From DATKHR01 sp035939575 (GTDB taxonomy: Bacteria; Acidobacteriota; Vicinamibacteria; Vicinamibacterales; CAVVIG01), in contig DASZFS010000142.1 in assembly GCA_035939575.1 (NCBI GenBank), forward strand, positions 1 to 30,530: a stretch of DNA of 30,530 nucleotides. Direction: 5' to 3'. Positions 1 to 7,492 of this stretch are shown here, piece after piece. Within the stretch, counting starts at the first letter, position 1. Each line of letters opens with the position of its first letter. Both the position numbers and the translations under genes were made by a program. A model generated the notes under the pieces. It saw nothing but the letters and a program-made list of their open reading frames with translations. It had not been told where the DNA came from and did not search any database.

Positions 1-111
1 CAGGTCAGGAGTGTCGGGCCGCTCCGGCAGGTCGCCCGGAATCAGCCGCTGCAGCGCCGCGTCAAGCTCATCGGGGGCATTGTCGTGATGACCTCTCACC
101 GCCGGCAGCAT
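1..111 (-). CDS. Possible N-terminal fragment of an unidentified protein, cut by the window edge
   Basis: An open minus-strand frame runs from an ATG at 111 to the window edge without a stop and gives 37 residues beginning MLPAVRGHHDNAPDELDAAL. It would be divergent from the permease that starts at 192. The frame also stays open upstream of this ATG, so the start is uncertain. The stretch is hydrophilic and acidic, with no signal peptide or membrane segment, and I do not recognise a family. The alternative ATG at 80 hits a stop within 13 codons. The call rests only on open frame and position. Confidence 0.22.
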   Translation of the reverse strand, partial: MLPAVRGHHDNAPDELDAALQRLIPGDLPERPDTPDL

Positions 112-191
112 GGCGCAGCATCGTACCAGGCGGGCGAAAGAATGGCAAATGCGTGATGGCTCGGGCGTGCTAGGCTTGCCGCCACCCCGGC

Positions 192-1526
192 ATGCCAACC
201 AGTAAACTTCCGCGCACGCTCGGCTTGTGGAGCTCCGTCGCGCTCGTTGTCGGCATCACGATCGGCTCGGGCATCTTCCGCTCACCGGCCGGCATCGCGC
301 AGAAGGTTCCGGACGCGACGGTCATGCTGCTCCTCTGGGTGGCCGGCGGCGCCATAACGCTCTGTGGAGCCCTGTCGCTGGGCGAGCTGGCCGCCGCCCT
401 GCCCGAAACCGGGGGCCTCTACGCTTACCTTCGAGAAGGCTGGGGCCGGATGCCGGCGTTCCTGTTCGGCTGGTCCGAGCTGGTGCTCATCCGCGCGAAC
501 GCGCTCGGCGGCATCGCCGTCGTGTTCGGCGAGTACTTCCTTCGAAGCGTCGGCGTCGATCCGGTCGAACACGTCCTGCTGGCTCGCAGCCTGTCCGCCG
601 GCGCCATCGCGTTCGCAGCCGCCGTGAACATCCGTGGCGCCAACCTGGGCGCGTTCATCGTTGGTATCGCGACCTGGGCAAAGTTCACGGCACTGACGGT
701 GCTGGCAGTGTCGGCCTTCGTGCTCGGCAGCAGCCACGGTGCCGCTCTCTCCAACCTCAGAAGTGGCGCGGGCACCCCGCTCGCCGCCAGCAGCATGGGG
801 CTGGCGCTCGTCAGCATCCTCTGGGCGTACGATGGGTGGGCCGATCTCTCGTTTGCCTCGGGAGAGGTCAAGGATCCACAGCGGAACCTGCCCAGGGCCA
901 TCATCCTCGGCACCCTGGCGATCATCGTCATTTACGTGATGATCAACGTCGCGTACCTCTACACCAACCCCGTCGCCACGGTCGCCCGCTCGCGCCTGGT
1001 GGCGGCCGACACCATGTTCGCGCTCTTCGGCCGCGGTGGCGTCGTCCTTGTCTCGATATTCGTCATGATCTCGTCGTTCAGCTCGCTGAACGGAAGCATG
1101 CTGGCGAGCCCCCGCGTGTTCTTCGCGATGGCCGACGATGGCCTGTTCTTCGAGACGATCGCGAGAGTCCACCCGCGCTACAAGACGCCGTACATCGCCA
1201 TCCTCCTCGCAGGATTGCTCGGAATGGCACTCGTGCTGAGCCGGAGCTTCGAAGCGCTCACCGACACCTTCGTCCTCGCGATCTGGCCGTTCTACGCGGT
1301 TGGCGTCGCCGCCATCTACAGACTGCGGCGCCTCCGGCCCGGGCTCGTGCGGCCCTATCGCGCCCTCGGCTACCCCGTCGTCCCCGCTGTCTTCGTCATC
1401 TCGGTGATTGCATTCGTGCTGAACGCGATCGTCCACGAGCCGGTGACGACCGGCGTGACGTTCGCGCTCATCTTCGCGGGCGTTCCGGTTTACCAGATTG
1501 CGTTCGCCGCGCGCCGCCCGCGCTAG
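192..1526 (+). CDS. APC-superfamily amino-acid permease
   Basis: Predicted inner-membrane transporter of the amino acid-polyamine-organocation superfamily, 444 residues, a typical length. The N-terminus carries the family substrate-site signature GITIGSGIF (about residues 21-29) in the first membrane segment. About twelve hydrophobic helices follow, with conserved motifs such as GALSLGELAAALPETGGLY at the end of the second segment and ALVSILWAYDGWADLSFASGE in the middle. These resemble LAT/SteT-type exchangers and permeases; the substrate cannot be told from sequence. No convincing Shine-Dalgarno precedes the ATG, but the protein begins with a normal short cytoplasmic tail, so the start is reasonable. 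It stands alone, with no transport partner or regulator beside it. Confidence 0.93.
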   Translation: MPTSKLPRTLGLWSSVALVVGITIGSGIFRSPAGIAQKVPDATVMLLLWVAGGAITLCGALSLGELAAALPETGGLYAYLREGWGRMPAFLFGWSELVLIRANALGGIAVVFGEYFLRSVGVDPVEHVLLARSLSAGAIAFAAAVNIRGANLGAFIVGIATWAKFTALTVLAVSAFVLGSSHGAALSNLRSGAGTPLAASSMGLALVSILWAYDGWADLSFASGEVKDPQRNLPRAIILGTLAIIVIYVMINVAYLYTNPVATVARSRLVAADTMFALFGRGGVVLVSIFVMISSFSSLNGSMLASPRVFFAMADDGLFFETIARVHPRYKTPYIAILLAGLLGMALVLSRSFEALTDTFVLAIWPFYAVGVAAIYRLRRLRPGLVRPYRALGYPVVPAVFVISVIAFVLNAIVHEPVTTGVTFALIFAGVPVYQIAFAARRPR

Positions 1527-1834
1527 ACGTCGCGCACTTTTTGCGTTTTTTGTCTTGACCGAGTCGACGGTACTGTTACTCTGTCAATTGATAGCCGATA
1601 GGGGATTACCAGGAGGCGTGAAGATGATTGCAGGCGAGCCGCGAGTGCGGCGCAGAGGTTTCTTTCTTCACTCGTCTGATGGGAGCGAGATGGATCTGTC
1701 CCATGGCAGCGAACAGGAGAATCCCGAAGGTGTCACGGTCCGCGTCAGGGTTGCACGGCCTTCCGGCTCCCGCCAGGTTGTCAGCAGCGGCCGGTCGGGT
1801 CGGAGCTCCCACAGCGAAGACACGAACCCGCAGA
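1527..1834. other. Intergenic stretch between permease and SDR, with an orphan promoter
   Basis: This is about 308 bases between the permease stop and the convergent SDR stop. It has a T-rich run after the permease (1538-1556), a plus-strand sigma70-like promoter (1555-1583), a strong AGGAGG at 1611-1616 and then a weakly coding small ORF that runs into the 3' end of the SDR gene. I see no hairpin terminator and no RNA gene. Confidence 0.5.
1555..1583 (+). promoter_or_regulatory. Sigma70-like promoter facing a doubtful small ORF
   Basis: TTGACC (1555-1560), a 17-bp spacer and TACTCT (1578-1583) match the housekeeping consensus well, and the surrounding DNA is locally AT-rich. AGGAGG follows at 1611-1616, seven bases before an ATG at 1624. 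TTGAC and GTCAA also form an inverted pair flanking the region (1555-1559, 1583-1587), which could be an operator, though it is short. What it transcribes is unclear. Confidence 0.45.
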
Positions 1835-1887
1835 TCAGATCAGGGAGCGTGACTGGCAGCCGTCAACGGGCACACTTGCCCCGCTGA
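1624..1887 (+). CDS. Small ORF of doubtful reality behind a good promoter and RBS
   Basis: An 87-residue frame opens at an ATG seven bases after a perfect AGGAGG. The product is rich in Arg, Ser and Gly, with no recognisable domain, signal peptide or membrane helix. Third codon positions often hold A or T, unlike the strongly GC-ending neighbours, so codon use argues against a maintained gene. The frame overlaps the 3' end of the convergent SDR gene by about 50 bases. It could be the decayed start of a lost gene that kept its promoter, a leader transcript or a chance frame. I keep it only because the initiation signals are unusually good. Confidence 0.2.
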   Translation: MIAGEPRVRRRGFFLHSSDGSEMDLSHGSEQENPEGVTVRVRVARPSGSRQVVSSGRSGRSSHSEDTNPQIRSGSVTGSRQRAHLPR

Positions 1888-2614
1888 TCCAGCTGGCCTG
1901 CGACGACGCGAGAAACGCGACGACCGCCCCGACCTCTTCGGGGCGGCCGAACCGCCCGAACGGCAGCTCCCGTCTCACGAACTCGGCCATCCCGTCGGGA
2001 TCCTCCTGCACGCGGCGGTCCCAGGACCCACCAGGAAATCGAATTGACCCCGGCGCGACGCTGTTGACCCTGATGTTGTCCTTCGCGAGCTGCTGCGCCA
2101 TGGCCTTCGCGAGGCTGATCTCGGCGGCTTTGACGGCGTTGTAAGTCATCCGGCCGCCCGATTCGCGACCCCAGATCGACGCAATCATCACGATCGATCC
2201 GCCGCCCCTTCGCCGCATGTGGGGCACGGCGAGCCGCGACGCGCGAATGGCGGGATACAGCGTCTGATCGAACGCTTCGTGCCAGTCCGCGTCCGATGTG
2301 TCGACGATGCCGGCGCCCCTGGCGAGGCCGACATTGTTGACGAGGATGTCGAGACCGCCGAATGTGTCGACCGTTTGTCGAACGACGTCGGCGACGCCGG
2401 CGTCGGTGGCGAGATCGGCCTGAACCGCCAGAACGCGCCCGCTGTCCCCCGGCGATTCCCGCAGCTTCGCCGTTGCTTCGATCAGCCCCGGCTTGCCCCG
2501 CGCGCAGATCGTGACCGAGCAGCCTTCGTGAAGCAGGGCGCCGGCGGTCGCGAGTCCGAGACCACGGGTCGAGCCGGTGACGATCGCGACTTTCCCGGTG
2601 AGATCGAGATTCAC
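1835..2614 (-). CDS. Short-chain dehydrogenase/reductase (classical SDR)
   Basis: NAD(P)-dependent oxidoreductase of the classical SDR family, 259 residues. Visible motifs are the Rossmann glycine pattern TGSTRGLG (residues 13-20), the NNVG variant of NNAG (93-96), the catalytic Ser146 in MIASIWG and Tyr158-Lys162 in YNAVK. The C-terminal SGASVPVDG is the usual SDR ending. This pattern resembles 3-oxoacyl-ACP reductases and related alcohol dehydrogenases, but the substrate cannot be named. The frame is open much further upstream (to 2998) across another gene, so I chose the GTG at 2614, which gives the standard TGKVAIVTG start. It lies 101 bases after the DUF547 gene on the same strand, separated by a palindrome, so co-transcription is possible but not tight. 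Confidence 0.9.
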   Translation of the reverse strand: MNLDLTGKVAIVTGSTRGLGLATAGALLHEGCSVTICARGKPGLIEATAKLRESPGDSGRVLAVQADLATDAGVADVVRQTVDTFGGLDILVNNVGLARGAGIVDTSDADWHEAFDQTLYPAIRASRLAVPHMRRRGGGSIVMIASIWGRESGGRMTYNAVKAAEISLAKAMAQQLAKDNIRVNSVAPGSIRFPGGSWDRRVQEDPDGMAEFVRRELPFGRFGRPEEVGAVVAFLASSQASWISGASVPVDGCQSRSLI

Positions 2615-2668
2615 TTTTTTTCCAATGGCGCTGGGGCCCTCCGGCCTCTGCTCGCGGCTCTTCCGCGA

Positions 2669-2690
2669 GCTACGGCGGACGCGCCGTAGC
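2669..2690. repeat. Perfect 9-bp stem palindrome (REP-like hairpin)
   Basis: GCTACGGCG at 2669-2677 and CGCCGTAGC at 2682-2690 form a perfect stem around the loop GACG. Partial pairing continues outward (TTCCGCGA on one side, TTTGGCGAAG on the other). It sits in the 101-base gap between the DUF547 and SDR genes. No T-run follows in either direction, so it is not a standard intrinsic terminator. The motif looks like a dispersed intergenic palindrome; only one copy is seen here. Confidence 0.6.
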
Positions 2691-2715
2691 TTTGGCGAAG
2701 GCGGGCACCCCCGCG

Positions 2716-3552
2716 CTATCGCCCTCCCCTTCCGGTCAGGTCGTTGAGACGCCAGTCGAACTGCCCGTACGAAACCTGGAAGGTGTTGCCCTCGAGCATC
2801 TCTTTCTCGGTGGTCAGCAGGCGCGGCTGGACAAACGCCAGCACCGCCCGCTCGATCTCGCTCCGGTTCGCAAAGGCTGGCGGCGCTTTCGCGGCATAGA
2901 GCGCCGAGAACTCCTTCTCGCGCCACGAGAAGATGGGCGAGACGGTGATCTTGTTGGCCGCACGGTCGATCTGGACGCACTGCTGGCGCGCCATGCACTC
3001 GCTGGCGGCCTCGGTGAGCTGAGCCTCGAGCTGTGCCCCGTTGTAGGCCTCACTGCGCAGCCGACCGCCGCCCTCTGCGCCGGGGCCGAGCGCGAGGTAC
3101 ACCCGCGGATCCTGGAACTCGGGCAGCACCGTTTGCTCGATCTGATCCAGCGTCAGCGTTCGGCCGGCCACGCGGTGCGTGGTCCGCTCGAACGCCCCCG
3201 GAATCTGCCGCACGCTCTTCTGGGGATACGCGGTCGAGTGCCCCTGGATCGGGTAGTGATCCACGATTGTGCGCAGCACGAGGGCGTTGTAAGCGTTGAT
3301 CCAGAAGGCGACCCGCTCGTCGCGCGATGCGCCGTCGGACGTCTGGGTGGCAAGCTGATTGACGAACCCGTCGAGCTTCGCTCGATCGCTCTTCAACGCG
3401 CGATAGTACACCTCGCCGTCGCGAACGTAGAGATCGAGCGCGTCGTCGAGTCCCTTCGAGCTAGGCGGGCTCTGTGAGCCCTGCACACTCTGTCCGCAGG
3501 GAAGCGCCAGTGCGAACGCGATGCCTGCGGCGATGATCCCGATCTTCACCAT
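2716..3552 (-). CDS. Secreted DUF547-domain protein
   Basis: A 278-residue protein with a signal-peptide-like N-terminus (hydrophobic residues 3-18). The DUF547 family is shown by FWINAYNALVLRTIVDHYP (about 83-101), the DPRVYLALGPGA stretch (148-159), LRSEAYNGAQL (165-175) and VSPIFSWREKEF (204-215). Family function is unknown. From memory, most members have cysteines in the segment after DPR (a pattern like ALvCaskgCP); here that place reads GPGAEGGG with no cysteine, which may mean a changed or lost active site. The GTG right after the ATG could also serve as start; AAGG precedes the ATG. It lies 8 bases after the hydrolase gene, so the two are almost certainly co-transcribed. Confidence 0.88.
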   Translation of the reverse strand: MVKIGIIAAGIAFALALPCGQSVQGSQSPPSSKGLDDALDLYVRDGEVYYRALKSDRAKLDGFVNQLATQTSDGASRDERVAFWINAYNALVLRTIVDHYPIQGHSTAYPQKSVRQIPGAFERTTHRVAGRTLTLDQIEQTVLPEFQDPRVYLALGPGAEGGGRLRSEAYNGAQLEAQLTEAASECMARQQCVQIDRAANKITVSPIFSWREKEFSALYAAKAPPAFANRSEIERAVLAFVQPRLLTTEKEMLEGNTFQVSYGQFDWRLNDLTGRGGR

Positions 3553-3560
3553 GCCTTCGA

Positions 3561-4370
3561 CTATACCCGATGGTCCAGGAAACGCGCGAGTGCGTCGTTG
3601 AAGATCTCCGGCTGGTCGATGTTCGACAAGTGCCCCGCGCCGGGAATGCGCACGAGCTCCGAGCCCGCGATTCGCGCGTGCATTTCTTCGGCGGCCGACG
3701 GTGGCGTCAGCGCGTCTTCCTCGCCGACGAGAATCAGTGTCGGCACGCGGATCGCCGGCAGGAGCGGTGTGGCATCGGGGCGCGCCATGAGCGCGTGGAT
3801 GGCGCTGGAGATCGACTCGGGTGGACGCGAGAGGATCATCGCGCGCACCCGCGCGACCACTTCGGGCCGGGTCGCGCGCGTCGACTCGCACAGGAGCTTG
3901 GGCAGCATCTCGTTCGCGATCGCGTTCGGGCCGCCGCGCTCGAGCTGCTCGAGCATCTTTTTCCGGCCTTCGATCCCCGCCGGGGTATCGGCCTGGGAGC
4001 GCGTGTCTGCGAGGATGAGCGCTCGAAAATAGGAAGGCGCGTGTCGAAAGAGCGCGAACGCGACGTAGCCCCCCATCGACAGTCCGCCGATGACCGCGTC
4101 CTCTACGTGCATGGCGTCGAGCAGGTCGATGAGGTCCGCCGCATGATCGTCGATGGATCCAGCCGGCTGAGAGTGCCCCGTTCCGTCGACGCCTCGAAAG
4201 TGCGGGGCAATGACGTGCCAGCCGCGGCCGGCCAGCGACAGCTGGCCCTCCCACATGCGCGCGTTGAGCGGAAACGCGTGCAGCAACACGAGCGTCCCGC
4301 GGCGGCGCACCTTCGGTGAGTCCGGGGGAGGGAGGGCTTCGAGGAAGAAGAGTGGTCCGGCCGACGGCAC
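3561..4370 (-). CDS. Alpha/beta-fold hydrolase
   Basis: Cytoplasmic alpha/beta hydrolase, 269 residues. The catalytic triad is readable: nucleophile Ser98 in GLSMGG, Asp219 in VGEEDALTPP and His247 in GAGHLSN. The oxyanion-loop region is LLHAFPLNARMW (residues 29-40). The pattern resembles 3-oxoadipate enol-lactonase (PcaD)-like and related esterases, but without other catabolic genes nearby the substrate is open. The chosen start is a GTG at 4370, with no strong Shine-Dalgarno. It heads a minus-strand group with the DUF547 gene 8 bases downstream. The upstream gap (4371-4477) holds the 3' end of the protease unit and a copy of a dispersed repeat. Confidence 0.9.
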   Translation of the reverse strand: MPSAGPLFFLEALPPPDSPKVRRRGTLVLLHAFPLNARMWEGQLSLAGRGWHVIAPHFRGVDGTGHSQPAGSIDDHAADLIDLLDAMHVEDAVIGGLSMGGYVAFALFRHAPSYFRALILADTRSQADTPAGIEGRKKMLEQLERGGPNAIANEMLPKLLCESTRATRPEVVARVRAMILSRPPESISSAIHALMARPDATPLLPAIRVPTLILVGEEDALTPPSAAEEMHARIAGSELVRIPGAGHLSNIDQPEIFNDALARFLDHRV

Positions 4371-4404
4371 ACGCCGATGCTAACACTGGCGGGTGGGGCG
4401 GAGG

Positions 4405-4469
4405 CGATTGTAGAAGGTCGTCAGGCTTCAAGGCGTCGGCAACTGCACGCGACCATGAGTCTCCAGCCC
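4405..4469 (-). repeat. Solo copy of the dispersed element found at 9108-9260
   Basis: Read on the minus strand from 4469, this stretch aligns with the plus strand from 9109 for about 63 bases with one indel and about eleven mismatches. The most conserved part is GACTCATGG(C/T)CGCGTGCAG. It lies just after the stop codon of the M56 protease gene, so like the other copies it sits at a gene 3' end. Confidence 0.7.
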
Positions 4470-4477
4470 ATGCTGAG

Positions 4478-6997
4478 TCAGCGCGCTGGCGGGGGCTCCG
4501 ATCGGACAAGCGTGGCCAGCACGAGGTTCCGATCATAGGCGGATCGCATCTGCTCCGCCGTCCTCAACAGCGCGGATCGGTTCGACGCGTCGACCGCACC
4601 GATATTGATGAACGCGAGAAGGCTCTCGGCACGCTCGTGGTCGGATCGCATGAGGCCAATCGCGTCGAACGCCGCGCGTTGGTTGAGTGGATCGGCCCCA
4701 CTCTTCGTCGCAACGGCGGTGAGCAGACGACGCTTGTCGTAGTCCGATCGCATCGTATTGAGGGCGGCAAAGAACGGTTGGCGGGCGGACGACTCGACGC
4801 CGAATCGGCGGAGATACTCGTCCAGCACTTGCCCGCGCTCGTAATCGGATTCGATGCCGGTCGAGGCCATCAGTACGCCCTTCTTCGTGTCGGCTGTCAG
4901 CGCGCCATGCCCCAGGTAATCGACCAGGACACGACGCTTTTCGTAGGCCGACCTCATGCTGCCGACTGCGGTGAGCAGTGCGTCTCCGCTGTCGTCTGCG
5001 CCAGGGGCGCCAGCGGCGGCGGGCAGACGCAGCGCCGTCCGCAAGACCTCCCCGCGCTCGTAGTCCGAACGCATGTCGGCGGCCGACCGCATCGCCAGGC
5101 TCGCGATCTCGCGCGAAAGGGGACGCGTCGCCAGGAGCGCATTCAGTGCGCGGCGCCGTTCGTAGTCGGACCGCATCGCGTTCACGACGCCGACATATGC
5201 AGCGGCGGCCCGATCGTCGAGGGTCACCTGGTCGGCCACCTGACGGAGCACCTGGGATCGCTCGTAGTCCGACCGGATGCGCTCGCCGGCCTGCGTCAGG
5301 ATCGGCACGATTGCCGCCGCGTCCGGGCGCGCGGCGTCGATGAGCGCGGCGAAGTACAGTCGGCGCGCGTAGTCGCCCTCGAGCAGGGCGATCTCATTGA
5401 GAACACCGCGTACGCCGCTCCGGCTGAAGATGCTCCGCACGCGCGACTCGGCCCCGAGGCCCGAGCGACGAACGAGCGAGGGAAGCGCCGCTGACAGGCG
5501 CCGTTGCGCTTCCGAGTCCCAGCCGCGTGAGAGTCCGGCCACGTAGTAGTGCTTCGTCAGCACGCCGCCGGCTGATTGAATCTCGATCGTTCGCGGGATC
5601 AGGCTGCTCCAATCCCGAATCGTCAACTCGCCGCCATCGGAGAGGCGCTGGACGTCCGTCAGGTCATCGGTGAAGACAACCGATCCTCGGAGCCAGACCT
5701 CGACATGCGTCAAGCCGTCCGACCAGGCTATCCGGAACCCTTTGTTACCCGACCAGGAGAATCCGCCTGGTGCCGGTGGGACCGGCGGCTCGGGTGGAGT
5801 CGGTGGCTCCGGTGCAGTGGGCGGCTCGGGTGTCCGCGGAACACCCGGCTGATCGGCTCGCGGCGGCGAGACCCGAGCTTCGACGGCGGCAGATCCCGTC
5901 CGCCCGGCGGTCCAGTGCAGATGCTGAACGCCGCCTGCGGCGGCTGTGAAGAGCGCGGTCAGCGTGAGCGTTGCCGCCCAGCTCCCGGCGCCCCGGCTCG
6001 ATGCCGGCGTCACCGACGCGGACAGGATTCGCCGAACACGCTGCAGCAGCGATCCGCCGGTCGCCGCCATGGCCAGCGTCCTTGACGTCATCGCTCCGGC
6101 CGCCCCTGACCTCCGGTTCGCACGCCACTCCTCCAGCGTCGCGAGCGCCTCGGCGTACGCAACCGCATCCCCGCATATCGCCACCGCCACGTCATCGCAG
6201 CAATGCTCGCGCTCGATGCGAATGCGCTCCGACAGCCACCAGACCGCCGGGTGGTAGAAGAGGAGGATCTCGACGCCGGTCTGCACGGCGTTGACGAGGT
6301 AGTCATGCCGCCGGATGTGGGCAAGCTCGTGCGCGAGAATCGCGTCGCATTGAGACGGCGAGAGCTGGGCGAGCGCGCAGATCGGAAGCAGGATCGCGGG
6401 CCGCAGCCACCCGACGACCATCGGCACGTCGACAGCAGCGGACTCCACGACGTGGGCAGCCGCCGGAAGGCCTAGTCGGAACGCCAGGCGGCGGCATGCG
6501 GCCTGCCATTGCGATGCGTGCATCGCGAGCGCGTCGCGATGGAGCCGGTGCACCTGATACCAGCCACCGGCCATTCTCGCGAGCAGGATGACCACGCCGA
6601 GCAACCAGGCGATCGAGATCGAGGGCGCGGCACGATCAAGCAGCGAGACGCCTGCCGCGCGCGGCCCCGGCCGGGCGCTGTGCACGCGGTCGATGCCGGC
6701 GGGCCCCGGCCGGGCATCCGGCATCGCGCCTGGAACGCGGGTTCCCCACCACGCGTCGCTCGTGACGCTTGCGCGGCGAGGTGTCCACGCCGCGCCGCCG
6801 GCGCTCAACGACAGGCGAACCGTCATCGCGGGCGCGATCAGCATCGCGATGAGGCCCGCGCAGGCGATGACGTACCGCGTGTTGGCGGACCTCCGGGCAG
6901 TCAGGCGCAAGAGCGCGGCAATCGACAGCGCGATCGCGCATGTCTGCCAGGTGGAGTGAATCAGGGCCCAGCCGACGGCAACAGAGAGCGCTGTCAT
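4478..6997 (-). CDS. M56 (BlaR1-type) membrane metalloprotease with C-terminal 34-residue repeats
   Basis: An integral-membrane zinc protease of 839 residues, expected to sense an envelope signal and cleave the partner BlaI-type repressor. Membrane segments lie near residues 5-30, 42-60, 126-143 and 340-355. The zinc site is HELAH (223-227), with a probable third ligand Glu264 in IEREHCCDD. After the last helix comes a proline-rich linker (about 388-410, EPPTAP-like units) and a beta-rich segment (411-488). A repeat region follows (539-832) with motif MRSDYERRxVL recurring at a 34-residue period. There is no penicillin-binding domain, so the signal is probably not a beta-lactam. The ATG at 6997 overlaps the repressor stop (6994-6996) by 4 bp, implying translational coupling. 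Confidence 0.92.
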   Translation of the reverse strand: MTALSVAVGWALIHSTWQTCAIALSIAALLRLTARRSANTRYVIACAGLIAMLIAPAMTVRLSLSAGGAAWTPRRASVTSDAWWGTRVPGAMPDARPGPAGIDRVHSARPGPRAAGVSLLDRAAPSISIAWLLGVVILLARMAGGWYQVHRLHRDALAMHASQWQAACRRLAFRLGLPAAAHVVESAAVDVPMVVGWLRPAILLPICALAQLSPSQCDAILAHELAHIRRHDYLVNAVQTGVEILLFYHPAVWWLSERIRIEREHCCDDVAVAICGDAVAYAEALATLEEWRANRRSGAAGAMTSRTLAMAATGGSLLQRVRRILSASVTPASSRGAGSWAATLTLTALFTAAAGGVQHLHWTAGRTGSAAVEARVSPPRADQPGVPRTPEPPTAPEPPTPPEPPVPPAPGGFSWSGNKGFRIAWSDGLTHVEVWLRGSVVFTDDLTDVQRLSDGGELTIRDWSSLIPRTIEIQSAGGVLTKHYYVAGLSRGWDSEAQRRLSAALPSLVRRSGLGAESRVRSIFSRSGVRGVLNEIALLEGDYARRLYFAALIDAARPDAAAIVPILTQAGERIRSDYERSQVLRQVADQVTLDDRAAAAYVGVVNAMRSDYERRRALNALLATRPLSREIASLAMRSAADMRSDYERGEVLRTALRLPAAAGAPGADDSGDALLTAVGSMRSAYEKRRVLVDYLGHGALTADTKKGVLMASTGIESDYERGQVLDEYLRRFGVESSARQPFFAALNTMRSDYDKRRLLTAVATKSGADPLNQRAAFDAIGLMRSDHERAESLLAFINIGAVDASNRSALLRTAEQMRSAYDRNLVLATLVRSEPPPAR
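4502..5383 (-). repeat. Nine-unit protein repeat array inside the M56 protease gene (34-residue period)
   Basis: Motif serines of MRSDYER-like units fall at residues 576, 610, 644, 683, 717, 751, 785 and 819. Steps are 34 residues each, except one of 39 caused by a Gly/Ala-rich insertion near 661-667. A degenerate first unit (LEGDYARR) is at 540-546. Only the motif is well conserved; spacers differ, so the array is old rather than a recent DNA duplication. A 34-residue period with predicted helices suggests a TPR-like helical solenoid; that fold is inference. Confidence 0.85.
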
Positions 6998-7371
6998 CGC
7001 GAACCTCGGTGTTTGTCCAGGAGCTTGCGAATCTCGTCGAGCTCCCGCGGCGAGGCAGAGCCCGTCTCGAGCGCCTGCAGCACGAGCTTGGCGGCGGACC
7101 CGCCGAACGCGCGCTTCGCCAGATCGCTGACGAGATGGCGTTGCGTCTGGGCCTGCGGGCACGCCGCTTCGTAGACGTGCGTGCGCGCGGACTCGTCGCG
7201 GACCACGAGCCCCTTTTCCGTCATGATCTGGAGGAGCTTGAGCACGGTGGTGTACCCGGCCTCCCGGCCGAGCGCGTCGACCACCTCGCGCACGGTGCTC
7301 GGTCCCCTGGCCCACAAGGCGCTCAGGATCTCGAGCTCGGCATCGGTCGGCTTCCGCCGCAGCAGCGTCAT
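6994..7371 (-). CDS. BlaI/MecI-family transcriptional repressor
   Basis: A winged-helix repressor of 125 residues, the standard length of the penicillinase-repressor family. The N-terminal domain has TDAELEILSALWARGPSTVREVV and the recognition region GYTTVLKLLQIMTEKGLVVRD (about 39-59). The C-terminal half is the dimerisation and cleavage region. It should repress its own operon until the M56 protease cleaves it. The frame stays open to a TTG at 7410, but that TTG is part of the -35 box TTGACA, so I start at the ATG at 7371, where the protein begins MTLLRRKPTDAE. Its stop overlaps the protease ATG. The predicted transcription start is only a few bases before this ATG, so the mRNA may be nearly leaderless. 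Confidence 0.93.
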   Translation of the reverse strand: MTLLRRKPTDAELEILSALWARGPSTVREVVDALGREAGYTTVLKLLQIMTEKGLVVRDESARTHVYEAACPQAQTQRHLVSDLAKRAFGGSAAKLVLQALETGSASPRELDEIRKLLDKHRGSR

Positions 7372-7380
7372 CGTTCCGGG

Positions 7381-7426
7381 ATTATCTACGACGACCTTCG
7401 TAGATGTCAATACGAAGAATTTCGTA
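7381..7426 (-). promoter_or_regulatory. Promoter and two BlaI-type operators of the repressor-protease operon
   Basis: Read on the minus strand, a perfect TTGACA (7410-7405) is followed after 16-18 bp by TAGATAAT (7388-7381). One palindrome, TCTACGA-N6-TCGTAGA (7385-7404), fills the spacer. A second, TACGAA-N4-TTCGTA (7411-7426), lies directly upstream of the -35 box. Both share the TACGA/TCGTA core, as expected for a dimeric repressor. This is the classic arrangement for BlaI autoregulation. Confidence 0.75.
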
Positions 7427-7454
7427 TGTAGAGGGCTCTCGAATGCGACGGGTA

Positions 7455-7484
7455 TCGACTCGACGAACGTCGACTCGACGAACG
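7455..7484. repeat. Two tandem copies of a 15-bp unit
   Basis: TCGACTCGACGAACG occurs twice head to tail (7455-7469 and 7470-7484), between the start of the BlaI operon and the 3' end of the DinB-like gene. The copies are identical, so the duplication is recent or maintained. No function is evident. Confidence 0.8.
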
Positions 7485-7492
7485 TCTAGCGG

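Noticed and set aside
6994..7410. Longer BlaI start at the TTG at 7410
   Set aside because: The TTG belongs to the -35 hexamer and the extra 13 codons are encoded by operator DNA.
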